A stretch of 64,000 nucleotides of DNA. Source: Diplonema papillatum (lineage: Eukaryota; Euglenozoa; Diplonemea; Diplonemida; Diplonemidae). The stretch covers positions 1 through 64,000 of the forward strand of contig JAPJBO010001013.1 of the NCBI GenBank assembly GCA_030068145.1, in the 5' to 3' direction. Positions 10,805-20,284 of the stretch are shown here, piece after piece; the stretch's first letter is position 1, and each line of letters starts with the position of its first letter. Made by a program: the position numbers and the translations under genes. The notes under the pieces were generated by a model. That model worked only from the letters and a program-made list of their open reading frames with translations. It was not told where the DNA came from and searched no databases.

Positions 10805-11420
10805 TCGATTCCGTGGTCATCGATGCAGATTATTTGCATACTAACTTCGGAATCCATGGCGATTACATTTCGATCGCGCTGCGATGCAGATCGTCGCCAC
10901 AGATTATTTTCATTCTAACCCAAGCATGACACATCACGTCGCCTCTTAAGCTCGTCTTGACCGTCGCGCTCAGGCGCGCGCTTGGTGCCTCGCGTTCAGG
11001 TGCATCGGTTGCGCGTCGATAGTTGCTTCCTTACGGCGGCGCTTCGTGTCGTCAGATTGATCGTCGCGCTCAGGCGCGCGCTTGGTGCCTCGCTTCCCCT
11101 TCGATTGCTCGTTCAGGTGCATCGGTTGCGCGTCGATAGTTGCTTCCTTACGGCGGCGCTTCGTGTCGTCAGATTGATCGTCGCGCTCAGGCGCGCGCTT
11201 GGTGCCTCGCTTCTCCTTCGTTTGCTCGTCGAGCTTCATCGTCGATTGTAGGTTTGGGTTAGAATGAAAATCATCTGTAGCGAGAATCTGCATCGCCGGC
11301 GGCGTGGTTATCTCTTCGCACGTGATGTGTCATGCTTGTGCGAAGAGATAACCGCGCCGCCGGCGATGCAGATTATCACCACAGATTCTTTGCATTCGAA
11401 CCCAAAACTACAAGGCTCGA
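10805..11420. repeat. Fold-back element with long inverted arms and a tandem core
   Basis: Two arms of about 70 bp (about 11255-11325 and 11340-11410) are inverted copies with few mismatches; the innermost 30 bp, around TTATCTCTTCGCAC, are nearly perfect, with a loop of about 15 bp. Left of them a unit of about 120 bp containing GATCGTCGCGCTCAGGCGCG is repeated. Further GATGCAGAT... words occur at 10823 and 10882. A second copy, without the long hairpin, lies at 18910-19135 next to the ferredoxin array. Confidence 0.75.
10970..11293 (-). CDS. Basic repeat ORF inside fold-back element
   Basis: On the minus strand a 107-codon ORF encodes two copies of a 40-residue, highly charged repeat containing KRGTKRAPERDDQSDDTKRR, which resembles a bipartite nuclear localisation signal. 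The related copy at 18910-19135 keeps KRGTKRAPERDDQ on the same strand. The preserved reading frame hints that the repeat came from, or is, a coding sequence. No domain is recognised, and the ORF could be accidental in GC-rich repeated DNA. Confidence 0.25.
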   Translation of the reverse strand: MQILATDDFHSNPNLQSTMKLDEQTKEKRGTKRAPERDDQSDDTKRRRKEATIDAQPMHLNEQSKGKRGTKRAPERDDQSDDTKRRRKEATIDAQPMHLNARHQARA

Positions 11421-11514
11421 CACCGTTCGATCGGGCAGGGGGGTGAAATGGCTCAAACTAACGTCCGCTTCGAGAGAAGCACGGGGCGGCCCCCCGGCCC
11501 CTCCGCGGGGGTTT

Positions 11515-11845
11515 TCAAGGGGAACCAGAAAGAAGAAGAAGAAAAAGAAAAAAGAAAAAGAAAAAAGCCGCTCCTGGTCCAGGAACGTGACGGTCAACCA
11601 CAGCTTGCAAAGCTTGAGTCGGAGGCAGTACAGTGCCACAACCCCGTCCGCTCTGCCCTGCGGCTGACCGTCTCGACGAGCTTGTGTTCAGCGCGAGCGC
11701 CAAGCCCCAAGGTGCGCCACGCCTTGATGCTTAGGTTGGGAAATCGGTAGCCACTTGACCCGTAGGCCCGTGGCTCTGCAGTACCGCCGAACAAGTGAAG
11801 CTTGGCTCCCGTGTAGCAGACTTTCCCTGGTACCTCAAGGGGAAC
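11515..11845 (-). repeat. Dispersed repeat family H, copy 1
   Basis: About 290 bp plus a purine-rich (GAA/A)n run at one end. Shared with 30828-31230, 34735-35012 and partly 12595-12690. Read on the minus strand, it starts at GGTACC and ends in a pyrimidine-rich tract, which would be SINE-like. One minus-strand frame (...YTGAKLHVFGGTAEPRA...) is preserved between copies, so the repeat may derive from a coding sequence. Confidence 0.75.
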
Positions 11846-12594
11846 CAGAAAAAAAAAAAAAAAAGAAACGCTAAACACGGCCACAAAACAAGCATAGCCA
11901 GCACCTGACAACCCTCCAGGTGGTTCCGGGTCCCTTCTCCATTTCACTCCATTCTTCTGTGGCTGGGACTCCTTCCCCGGTGTATTCTCCGTTTTCGGAA
12001 GTGTGTTGGTTTCAACCTCTTTCGAGCATGTGGTATGTCAGTCATACTCAATCTAATCGGCATCCCTCTTCTTGAATCGCGAACGATCCCTTCCGTGGAA
12101 TGTGAACACCGCCATTGAGATTCTCAAGGCGAGGTCATGCCAGATTAGTTAGCCATGTCACTGGATTCTATATGCAAACAACCTGTCATCCACCGCACCG
12201 CAAAACCCAGTATTTGTCTTCAGCCCTCGCATAGAATGGCAGCAGGCATAAGAGAGGCACTACGCCGGTCAAATGAAGGCAGCCACGTTTGCGATGCAGC
12301 GCCGTTGAGGATCGGCCCGAGGGTAAAAGCTTCAGTTTTCTGCGGTTTCGAGTTTGCTACGTTCTCCTATTCCTGGCTCAGGGTAGTCGAAGGCCTGATA
12401 ATCACACTAATGCAACAATTTTACTTCCTGGCCGAGGAAGCGTCCGTCGGTGCCCGAACGGAGAGAGCAACCCTGCAGCATATCGCTGCCAGCCGCAGAT
12501 GGCTGCAGCGGTCGTTTCATTCAATCTGGCCTGACCATGATCGGAGATCGCAACGTTTTTTTGCCAGCGTCAGACCAAAAAAAAAAAATTACCA
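11846..12594. other. Intergenic, nothing recognised
   Basis: Contains a poly-A run (about 11851-11864) and the first part of a 178-codon ORF (from ATG 12155) that resembles nothing I know. No repeats were matched here. Confidence 0.4.
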
Positions 12595-13235
12595 CTTGAC
12601 CCGTAGGCCCGTGGCTCTGCAGTACCGCCGAACACGCAAAGCTTGGCTCCCGTGTAGACGGCTTTCCCTGGTACCTGAAGCACGTCAATAACTCTTCCGG
12701 TAATACGTAATGAACGGTCGGGCAGATGGCGCAAAGCCGGTTCATCCCCTTCCTTCCACTGTAGGCGACAGTGATGGACCTCAGAGACCGTAGGGTGGAG
12801 TGACGTTCGCCGCCCAGAGGACACCTGAGCCACAAAAATGCTTGGACCGGCTTGAGGGCAGCCTTCAAGCAAGTGCCAACGAATTTGTGGGGGGCATTTG
12901 AATTGCTGCTGGGGTCTCTACCTGCCCCTGCAAGCATACGTACTACAACAGGGAATGAGCCGTCGCCGTGCTCGGTTGAGGGACCTCAATTTGCCGAGCA
13001 AACCTCGAAGAAGAAAAGTCAGGCACCGGGAACTTCCTGACGAGCACGCAACCCCGGTGAACATAGCCATTAGTCGGAGTTTAGCGTCGAAGCTCCCTGG
13101 CTTTTCACGCCGAAGCAAAAATACCACCGGGCACCCACCGCTGACACTGGGGTTCCAATGTGCGTGGCTTACAGGATCGAAGCACTGTGCAGATAGGACA
13201 CGGTGCGATATTGAACACATATCCGTTAAGAACTA
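12595..13235. repeat. Family H fragments and a family C fragment
   Basis: 12595-12690 matches one end of family H. 13005-13130 (AGAAGAAAAGTCAGGCAC through GGAGTTTAGCGTCGAA) matches the sequence following H at 31130-31230. 13159-13230 matches the last part of family C in diverged form. Between them 12700-13000 shows nothing recognised. Confidence 0.6.
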
Positions 13236-14372
13236 TCCCCCCGAAGCCCCGATGGAGTGAGACGCCTACACACTCTTCCGCGCCCTCTTCCCGGCACACG
13301 GCGGGTTTGGAAGCTTCAAAACCGCAAACTACTCTCAAAACAAAGCAGAGACGATGTCCTTGGGCGGGCATCAGCCAGGGAGGGATCTCCGATGCCACGG
13401 AAACCACTAGTACCTTCCCTCTCGTTCGATGAATACCATGCGACGCTGTGCCGAGAGACGCTCGAAAGCTTCCAGCAGATCATTGATACCACAGGAACCA
13501 AGGCGGCAGCGGACGTCGATATCGGAGAGAGTAGCTGGACGGCCGTGCGAAGGGAATGGGAAGCCTTAGTCCGACGGTATGACCTCGAACAACAACCGAC
13601 CATCTCGTCGTAAGATAGAAGAGTCTTCTTCTCCGTGCTGATAAGGATGAATAGTTGCCCAGACTTCTTGAGTTTGTGCAGCACACGATCGCGGAAGTCG
13701 GAAAACCCGACGCATCCTGAAGCAGCTTGCACAAGGTTATTACCCCGTCGCTAACCCGAGGAAAACTTGCACCCTAAAACACCGCTTATCCACCCCCTCG
13801 CTTCGAGATTCTTTGTTTTGGAAGGATCCCCTTTTTTTAGGGGCAGCAGTCAGTTGTGAGACTGACAGGTGAGCAGCGTCACCTCCCCTAGCGAGCTCTC
13901 GGATCAAGCTGCGTCTGATGCAGCTGTTGTATGGATCGCCTACATACACTCAGCCGCGCGTGCCTTCATTGCGAAGGTTACTGCTGCGGCCTTCTGGGTG
14001 GCAGCTGTGGCAGGTCAAGTAGCGAGATCTGAGGCCCTGTGATGGCTGAGTGCACACCTAAGCAGGGCTGCATCCTTGTGTTGTAGCCGTGTTGTGTATT
14101 AGGCTTCGTGGGGGCCTGGTCAACCACCTGATCACTGTAGGGCACAAACCTTTCTCGACAGTAATTGGACAGTCGGGATTGCCGGGGGCGGGTCTCCATG
14201 AAGAAGAGAATTGTAAAGCAAGACCTGCCCCCTGCGCCTGCTGTCTCCGGCTGCTTCGGCAGACGACACATACTACTACTACTTCTAGGAAAGGATCCCC
14301 TGATTTTAGTTTCAGGCACCGGCCCGAGACCAAAAATCCGCGCACCCTCCCCTGATTCCACACAGGAATTAC
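13236..14372. other. Intergenic with a weak ORF
   Basis: The frame ending at the stop near 13613 (last about 75 codons, from 13392) looks mildly protein-like (FDEYHATLCRETLESFQQII...), but has no recognised family. The rest holds a few words shared with 19.8 and 41.27 kb (CACATACTACTACTAC). Confidence 0.35.
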
Positions 14373-15149
14373 TTGGGCGCGCTGCCACCGGGATCCACCG
14401 CCCCTCCGCCGGCGAGGCGGAAGCCCCCTGCGAAACCCGCCAGAGCCGCGAAAGACCTGCACGCGTGGCGCGGCCTCACGATCGCCCGCTCGTTCATGCC
14501 CCCGCACTCTTCGTGGGCGAGGGTTCCGCCGGCGCAGCTCCCGGCGGCCCTGCTGCCGGGGCGGACCCCCCCCGCAGCAGCGGACACCGTGGTGCACCGC
14601 TTTTGGACCGTCCCGAAGCGTGCCGCGACCCCCCGCGGCCGCGCCAAGTTTCCCTCCGTGACGCCCGAAGGGGCGCGCGCCGTGTCCAACCAGCTAGTCG
14701 GCAGCCGCAGGCGCCGGTGCGAAGCTCCGGATGTGCTGCCGCATGGCGGGCGTCCCCAAGCCTTCGCGGCGAACTACCACAAGTACCGCGAGGCGGCGGA
14801 GCCGCCGTCGAAGGTACAGGCAGTCATTCCTATAGAATACAGCTCTGTCGACGAGCAGCTGAGGGCCGACCTGTTGGAAGCTTTGCGGGGGTCGGCGGCT
14901 GCGTGCCGAGTGTACGGTGTGGGGCTGACCATCCGCCGGGTGCGTCTCACGGATGCCGACGTCGTGGCACTGATGTTCCCGGAAGGGCCGCCGCGGCGGC
15001 CGCGGTGTGTCGTGCTCCGCAGCACGCTCGGCGGGGGGTACCTCGAGCACGCCGCCGGCGCAGCGGGCTGCTACGCGGCGGTGATCGAAAAGGCGGAGCT
15101 GACGTCCCGCCAGGGGGACCTGCCGCCGTGCGGCTTGGTGCCGACCTAA
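14373..15149 (+). CDS. GC-rich hypothetical protein, copy 1
   Basis: A frame of strongly GC-rich DNA stays open from before 14373 to a TAA at 15147-15149. The first ATG in it is at 14496, but coding-like sequence extends upstream, so an unseen 5' exon is possible. The product is Pro/Ala/Arg-rich at first. It then has a more globular stretch (about 14760-15140) containing YGVGLTIRRVRLTDADVVAL and CVVLRSTLGGGYLEHAAGAA. No known domain is recognised. A degenerate second copy 750 bp downstream keeps this same globular part in the same frame, which argues that it is real coding sequence. Base composition is unlike the neighbouring DNA. Confidence 0.45.
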   Translation: MGALPPGSTAPPPARRKPPAKPARAAKDLHAWRGLTIARSFMPPHSSWARVPPAQLPAALLPGRTPPAAADTVVHRFWTVPKRAATPRGRAKFPSVTPEGARAVSNQLVGSRRRRCEAPDVLPHGGRPQAFAANYHKYREAAEPPSKVQAVIPIEYSSVDEQLRADLLEALRGSAAACRVYGVGLTIRRVRLTDADVVALMFPEGPPRRPRCVVLRSTLGGGYLEHAAGAAGCYAAVIEKAELTSRQGDLPPCGLVPT

Positions 15150-16110
15150 GCCGGTCCATCGCTTTCTCCTGAAACTGCACCGGTGCACCACGATTCGTAT
15201 GCTATGCAGCCAGTACACGCACTACGTGGATGGCAGTGTGGTATGCAATCAGCACTATCCACTAGAGGCGTAGTCCTACGAGTACGTGTGTACGGTGTGT
15301 GGTATGCTATCAGCAGCCACTAGCACTGCACACCACGACGTAGGTGCTCCACGGCCCATCTCTTTCTCCTGGAACTGCATCGAATTGCCTGCCGTTGATC
15401 ACGGCAGCCACTACACACACTACGTAGATGGTATGTGGTATGCTATCAGCACTTTCCACTAGCAGCGTAGTCCTACGAGTACATGTGCACGGTGTATGCC
15501 ATCGGCAGCCACTAGCACTACACCCGCACGGCGGGCGTCGCCAAGCCTTCGCGGCGAACTACCACAAGCACCGCCGCGAGGCGGCGGAGAAGCCGTCGAA
15601 GGAACGGGCGTCGTCATCCCGATCCGATACAGCTCGGGCCGACGAGCAGCTGAGGGTCGACCTGTTGGAAGCTTTGCGGGGGTCGGCGGCGGCGCGCCGA
15701 GTGTACGGTGTCGGGCTGACCACCCGCCGGGCGCGACTCACGGATGCGGACGTCACGGCGCTGATGTTCCCGGAAGGGCGGCCTCGGCGGCCGCGGTGTG
15801 TCGTGCTCCGCAGCACGCTCGGCGGGGGGTACGCGGCGGTGCGGCGGTGATCGAAAAGGCGGAGCCGAAGTCCCGCCAGGGGGACCTGCCGCCGTGCGAC
15901 GTGAGTGCCGACCATCGCTTTCTTCTGGAACTGCATCAAATTGTCTGCCGTTGATCACAGTGCACCGGGTTCGTGTGCTATGCAGCCACTACACATACTA
16001 CGTGGATGGTATGTGATATGCTATCACGCACCCACTAGGACTATCCATAGCCCTACGAGTACATGTGTACGGTGTGTGGTATGCTATCGCAGTCACTAGC
16101 ACTACACCAC
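15150..16110. repeat. Tandem repeat around the GC-rich gene (unit about 240 bp)
   Basis: Sequence after the first gene copy (TCGCTTTCTCCTGAAACTGC through the CACTAGCACT words) recurs at about 15355-15530 and again after the second gene copy (about 15913-16110). Words CTACGTGGATGG, GTAGTCCTACGAGTAC and GTGTGGTATGCTATCAGCA recur. Related short pieces occur near 16310, 17030 and 17090. Confidence 0.7.
15521..15850 (+). pseudogene. GC-rich hypothetical protein, decayed copy 2
   Basis: Duplicate of the 14738-15110 segment of the gene at 14373. It preserves the FAANYHK start, the LLEALRGSAAA and VYGVGLTTRRARLTDADV segments and the LRSTLGGGY stretch. A deletion of about 25 bp after GGGY causes a frameshift and an early TGA at 15848-15850. 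The 5' half of the gene is absent. Confidence 0.55.
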
Positions 16111-17336
16111 AACGTTCAGGCTTGGGCTCTGCCCTGTTCACTCGCCGTTACTAGGAGCTTCGCTGTTGCTTTCTTTTCCTGCGCTGAGTGATATGCTCAG
16201 CGCGTATATCTCCAACAGCTGAGGTCGGTGGGAGGTTCAATCGAACGACCTGTTTTTCAATCCATGCCTTTGAAGTGTGAACCTCTACGTGCACCACTGA
16301 TTTTCAGGCGCATCTCTATTCCCTGGAGCTGCGTAGAATTGCCCGGAGCTGAATCATCAGGAGGGGAAGGACCAGCGGACCTGCCGGCAGCCGCTGGAAA
16401 TCAAACCAAGTTGATAACGTGCCGCCCGCAGTCATCGCAACGCCAGCAACCCCGCACTGCTAGCCATCGCGCGTTTACTCAGAGTGACTCCGAACGCATG
16501 TCATTCCAAGTTGAAGAATGGGCCGGTGAAGTCCACTGCCAACGTAGCTCCTCTTCTGGTTCTAGCTAACACCCTGAGGAAACGTCGGAGCGAACTACCT
16601 CCTCGATCGTTCGATGGTCTTGTCAAGCCCATTGACTCACGTCAGTCCGGGCCGTATCGAGTCACATCAGATTTGCACCGAGTCATCAGATCGAATTTGT
16701 ATCAAGCTACGGTGCATGTATTCGGGTACTTGATATCGAGCCTTTAGATACAATCAGTGGTGCATGCAATCTGCATGAACATCGCCTGGCGGGCAACCTT
16801 CTCTCTGCATTGCGATCGGAACTCTAGCTGATCGGCCTTGTATAATGCCGTGATGACTGCTCGTGCGATGGACCTTGCATACTAACCCGCAGCTCTCCCG
16901 TCAGCTTGGTCTACGGGGCCTCACGCTGGATGACCTGCTGCCGCTGTTCCGTCCCTCTTCTCCTCTTGCGATGCACGGAAGCGAGTGGCGGCGGGCACTG
17001 GATGGCTGACAGCCAAGCTCCATCTTATCTCTCTTGGAACTGCATCATAGTGAACGGAGGTCCACCACGGTCCATCAGGTCCATCCCTATCCTGTAGTTG
17101 CATAGAATTGCCTGGAGCAGAGGCCGCAGAAGTATGCAAACCGGCAAGGAAGGGAGAGTCGCAAAAGCGACCGCGCGAAGACGATGATTCGAATGAGAAC
17201 CCTCATATCACCTCCGAGTACGTGTTAGCTTTAGAACCCATTCGACGACGACAGTCACCCGGAGACTCTAAAATCCCGGATTCCCAAGCGAACTGTAATT
17301 TTAAAAAGGGAGGCTTCGGCTGCGGGCGCGTGGAAG
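16111..17336. other. Intergenic, repeats only
   Basis: Short ORFs with no recognised product. The motif GGA(A/G)CTGC(A/G)TAGAATTGCC and relatives recur near 16325, 17032 and 17092, linking it to the 15-kb repeat. The last 130 bp before the ferredoxin start resemble 10560-10680. Confidence 0.45.
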
Positions 17337-17693
17337 ATGTTCCGGCAGTCCGCGAGGCGGCTGTTCCGATCCGTGAAGATGCAGGTGTTCCGAGAAGAGG
17401 AGCAGTGGACGGTGGAGGCGCCCGTCGGCGGGCAGCTGCACGACGCGTTTTTGAACGACGAAGTCGACGTCGAGTGCGCCTGCTTCGGCAAAGCCCGGTG
17501 CACGACTTGCCACGTGTACGTGCCGAGCGGTATTCTGGGTTCCCTCCCCGACCCGACCGAGGCCGAGCTCGACGCGTTGGACACCGCAGTCGACCGAAAA
17601 GACAACTCCCGCCTGGCCTGCTGCCTCCTCGTGGCTGACGAAATGGCTGACCAGACCTTTCACCTGCCTTCCGACTACAAACCGGAATGGTAG
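17337..17693 (+). CDS. Mitochondrial-type [2Fe-2S] ferredoxin (adrenodoxin family)
   Basis: 118 residues, no intron. The N-terminus (MFRQSARRLFRSVK) is short, Arg/Ser-rich and lacks acidic residues, as in a mitochondrial presequence. The cluster ligands are Cys49, Cys55, Cys58 and Cys95, giving C-x5-C-x2-C-x36-C, the adrenodoxin spacing; the loop reads CFGKARCTTCHVYV. Acidic helix residues after it (DPTEAELDALD) match the region that contacts the reductase and cytochrome P450 in this family. Expected role: one-electron carrier from NADPH-ferredoxin reductase, for Fe-S cluster assembly or P450 reactions in mitochondria. It heads a tandem array of shortened copies and is the only one with the normal N-terminal beta region (QWTVEAPVGGQLHDAFLND). 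Confidence 0.85.
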   Translation: MFRQSARRLFRSVKMQVFREEEQWTVEAPVGGQLHDAFLNDEVDVECACFGKARCTTCHVYVPSGILGSLPDPTEAELDALDTAVDRKDNSRLACCLLVADEMADQTFHLPSDYKPEW

Positions 17694-17715
17694 TAGCGCC
17701 AGCCATCTTGCGACG

Positions 17716-17991
17716 ATGCAGAGAAGAGGAGCAGTGGACGGTGGAGGCGCCCGGCAGCCAGTCGACGTCGAGTGCGCCTGCTTCGGCAAGGCCCGGTGCA
17801 CGACTTGCCACGTGTACGTGCCGAGCGGTATCCTGAGTTCCCTCCCCGACCCGACCGAGGCCGAGCTCGACGCGTTGGACACCGCAGTCGACCGAAAAGA
17901 CAACTCCCGCCTGGCCTGCTGCCTCCTCGTGGCTGACGAAATGGCTGACCAGACCTTTCACCTGCCTTCCGACTACAAACCGGAATGGTAG
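17716..17991 (+). CDS. Ferredoxin copy 2, shortened N-terminus
   Basis: 91 residues. Relative to copy 1, a 7-bp deletion after ATGCAG shifts the frame, and a second deletion of about 30 bp brings it back exactly at VDVECACF. The N-terminus becomes MQRRGAVDGGGARQP, replacing the presequence and the first beta strands, while all four cluster cysteines and the C-terminus are unchanged. The protein lacks part of the normal fold, so function is doubtful. Preservation of the frame over the cluster region may reflect recent origin as much as selection. Confidence 0.55.
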   Translation: MQRRGAVDGGGARQPVDVECACFGKARCTTCHVYVPSGILSSLPDPTEAELDALDTAVDRKDNSRLACCLLVADEMADQTFHLPSDYKPEW

Positions 17992-18013
17992 TAGCGCCAG
18001 CCATCTTGCGACG

Positions 18014-18289
18014 ATGCAGAGAAGAGGAGCAGTGGACGGTGGAGGCGCCCGGCAGCCAGTCGACGTCGAGTGCGCCTGCTTCGGCAAGGCCCGGTGCACG
18101 ACTTGCCACGTGTACGTGCCGAGCGGTATCCTGAGTTCCCTCCCCGACCCGACCGAGGCCGAGCTCGACGCGTTGGACACCGCAGTCGACCGAAAAGACA
18201 ACTCCCGCCTGGCCTGCTGCCTCCTCGTGGCTGACGAAATGGCTGACCAGACCTTTCACCTGCCTTCCGACTACAAACCGGAATGGTAG
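18014..18289 (+). CDS. Ferredoxin copy 3, shortened N-terminus
   Basis: Encodes the same 91 residues as copy 2, with the same altered N-terminus and intact C-x5-C-x2-C-x36-C ligand set. The DNA is identical to copy 2 as far as I can compare, showing a very recent duplication or gene conversion. The same doubt about folding and function applies. Confidence 0.55.
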   Translation: MQRRGAVDGGGARQPVDVECACFGKARCTTCHVYVPSGILSSLPDPTEAELDALDTAVDRKDNSRLACCLLVADEMADQTFHLPSDYKPEW

Positions 18290-18311
18290 TAGCGCCAGCC
18301 ATCTTGCGACG

Positions 18312-18577
18312 ATGCAGAGAAGAGGAGCAGTGGACGGTGGAGGCGCCCGGCAGCCAGTCGACGTCGAGTGCGCCTGCTTCGGCAAGGCCCGGTGCACGAC
18401 TTGCCACGTGTACGTGCCGAGCGGTATCCTGAGTTCCCTCCCCGACCCGACCGAGGCCGAGCTCGACGCGCTGGACACCGAAAGGACAACTCCCGCCTGG
18501 CCTGCTGCCTCCTCGTGGCTGACGAAATGGCTGACCAGACCTTTCACCTGCCTTCCGACTACAAACCGGAATGGTAG
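18312..18577 (+). pseudogene. Ferredoxin copy 4, frameshifted
   Basis: As copies 2 and 3 up to LDALDT, then a 10-bp deletion shifts the frame, so the fourth cluster cysteine is lost. The original frame resumes only in another phase. One of the two tandem TAG triplets at the old stop is also lost. The shifted frame reads on into copy 5. Confidence 0.75.
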
Positions 18578-18597
18578 CGCCAGCCATCTTGCGACGA

Positions 18598-18838
18598 TGC
18601 AGAGAAGAGGAGCAGTGAACGGTGGAGGCGCCCGTCAGCAAGTCGACGTCGAGTGCGCCTGCTTCGGCAAGGCCCGGTGCACGACTTGCCACGTGTACGT
18701 GCCGAGCGGTATCCTGAGTTCCCTCCCCGACCCGACCGAGGCCGAGCTCGACGCGCTGGACACCGAAAGGACAACTCCCGCCTGGCCTGCTGCCTCCTCG
18801 TGGCTGACGAAATGGCTGACCAGACCAACCGGAATGGT
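18598..18838 (+). pseudogene. Ferredoxin copy 5, two deletions
   Basis: Carries the same 10-bp deletion as copy 4, plus a deletion of about 23 bp removing the FHLPSDY codons near the end. It cannot give a complete cluster-binding protein. Confidence 0.75.
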
Positions 18839-18856
18839 AACGCCAGCCATCTTGCG

Positions 18857-18905
18857 ACGATGCAGAAGAGGAGCGGTGGACGGTGAAGCGTTCCCCGTCC
18901 CCTCC
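18857..18905 (+). pseudogene. Ferredoxin copy 6, stub
   Basis: Only the first about 45 bp of the unit remain (ATGCAGAAGAGGAGC...), then the array ends in unrelated sequence. Confidence 0.6.
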
Positions 18906-18909
18906 TGAT

Positions 18910-19135
18910 CGATCGTGATTGTTTGAGTTAGAATGCAAATAATCTGTGGCGATAATCTGCATATAGTCGGCGGCGCGGTTATCTCTTCACACGTGATGTG
19001 TCATGCTTTCACCTATTTAGCTCGTCTTGATCGTCGCGCTCAGGCGCGCGCTTGGTGCCCCGCTTCTCCTTCGATGGCTCGTCCGGGTTCATCGGTTGCG
19101 CGTCGATAGTTGCTTGGACGGACGAGTCCGAGAAG
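18910..19135. repeat. Fold-back family, second copy
   Basis: Shares GGTTATCTCTTCACACGTGA, GATGTGTCATGCTT and the GATCGTCGCGCTCAGGCGCG unit with 10805-11420. Here only one arm is present, so no long hairpin forms. It directly abuts the end of the ferredoxin array. Confidence 0.7.
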
Positions 19136-19337
19136 AGAAACAATGAACGGTCAAAAAGCGAACGTCGGCAAGCAACTGCGGGCATCCCTGGTTCACCGTC
19201 GTTTAGAGCTCTTTCTCTTTCGTGTGCACAACACCACATGCAGTGCCCACTTGAGACGCGGGAAGCGCAGCACAATATCGCGACGACGCGCCCCTGGGAG
19301 CTTGCCGCCGCCGCGTCAGGGAGAGATATGACGTTGA

Positions 19338-19527
19338 GTGAAGTTCCACGGCATACCAGCCGTTTAGCCTTATCTCCGTGGAATGGATGTTGATGCGCAT
19401 GAAGCCATGCTCACCAAATGATGACTGCAGAGCCTGGGCACACGACGAGAACCGCTGGTTTTTGTGAAGGTGAACGTGTGTGCAATCAATATCTCTTGGT
19501 CAGGTTGACTCGCAAAAGAAAAGCGAA
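19338..19527 (+). promoter_or_regulatory. Leader region of the secreted-repeat gene family (relic copy)
   Basis: Contains CATACCAGCCG, GAATGGATGTTGATGCGCAT and CTCGCAAAAGAAA. These line up with the regions upstream of the genes at 27657 and 60117. The shared block is probably promoter plus 5' UTR. Confidence 0.5.
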
Positions 19528-19690
19528 ATGAAAATGAACGCCATGACAAGCGTCGTGGTTGGCCGCTCTGCTCGTTGTCGCGCAGGTGTGTTTGAGAACA
19601 TTGTTAGTCAAATTCCATTGTCTCAGAAGCCGGGAGGCATTTCACATGCATTTTTGAGTCCGCGCCATGAGTACTTTTTACAGTCCATTG
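19528..19690 (+). pseudogene. Secreted-repeat protein relic (signal exon and part of intron)
   Basis: The signal exon of the family is present (ATGAAAATGAACGCCATGAC...), but a 2-bp loss in the GTCGTCTGG stretch frameshifts it. The following GTGTGTT donor and the first part of the intron, up to AGAAGCCGGGAGG, are still recognisable. After about 19660 the match ends. No repeat array or C-terminal domain follows. Confidence 0.7.
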
Positions 19691-20080
19691 CCGACGCTCT
19701 CTCGTAGCTGCAAGCTTCGTTGCATTGGCTTTGCCCGGGCAAACTTGCTGGCTTGTTAGTTAAAGGGGGGTGTCGAATACTAAAAAAGGGTAGCCGAACA
19801 TCAAATAGTGGTAGGGTTCGGCAAGCAGACGACACATACTACTACTAGCGGGTCAGCATCACCCCTCCCGAGGCCACTTTCCTGCACTTCACGGTCTTCA
19901 GGACCATCTTGCTGATGGAACGCCAAAAACTCAATACGTGACCATCCCCTCATGTCGAATTGGGTGGGGGTTATTCCCTGACGTTCCGAGCTTCTAAAGA
20001 ACGTCGTTCATCTGAGCTTCGAATTCCTGTGACATGAATACAAGAAAACGGGTACCCGTAGCTCTCTCAGGCCCTCTGCA
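19691..20080. other. Intergenic, nothing recognised
   Basis: Only a short word (CACATACTACTACTA near 19833) shared with 14.26 and 41.27 kb. Confidence 0.5.
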
Positions 20081-20284
20081 ATGACCCGCAAATTCGAATG
20101 CTTTGATTGTTTCCGCAAGAGACGCGCAAAACCAGCGGCAGGGAGTGGAGACGAGGGGTTGCAACGAAGGGGAAGCGCGAAGCGACCAGCCCGGACGGGC
20201 CAACAAGACGCAAGACCAGGCGACCAAGAGAAGGAGGGGGACGCGACCCAGAGACCCGGGCTAAGTAGCTTGAAACTAGTGTGA
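20081..20284 (+). CDS. Small basic Cys-containing ORF
   Basis: 67 residues from ATG, starting MTRKFECFDCFRKRRAKP, so with a C-x2-C pair in a basic context, then Gly/Arg/Gln-rich. The stop overlaps the start of the next ORF (TGATGG). This could be the 5' part of the same gene with a frameshift or intron between, or a small zinc-knuckle protein. No family is recognised. Confidence 0.3.
   Translation: MTRKFECFDCFRKRRAKPAAGSGDEGLQRRGSAKRPARTGQQDARPGDQEKEGDATQRPGLSSLKLV

Larger units (their letters stand above)
17694..18905 (+). repeat. Tandem array of ferredoxin-derived units (about 298 bp)
   Basis: Units start at 17716, 18014, 18312, 18598 and 18857, each beginning CATCTTGCGACGATGCAG just before or at the ATG. 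The first two units appear identical over the coding part. Later ones accumulate deletions, and the last is a stub of about 50 bp. The progression suggests duplication first and decay at the distal end. Confidence 0.9.

Noticed and set aside
12155-12691. 178-codon ORF as a gene
   Set aside because: Its 3' part runs through repeat family H and the rest resembles nothing recognisable.
14165-15172. 335-codon ORF overlapping the GC-rich gene in another frame
   Set aside because: Composition-driven. The other frame has a more globular product and is the one retained in the duplicate copy.
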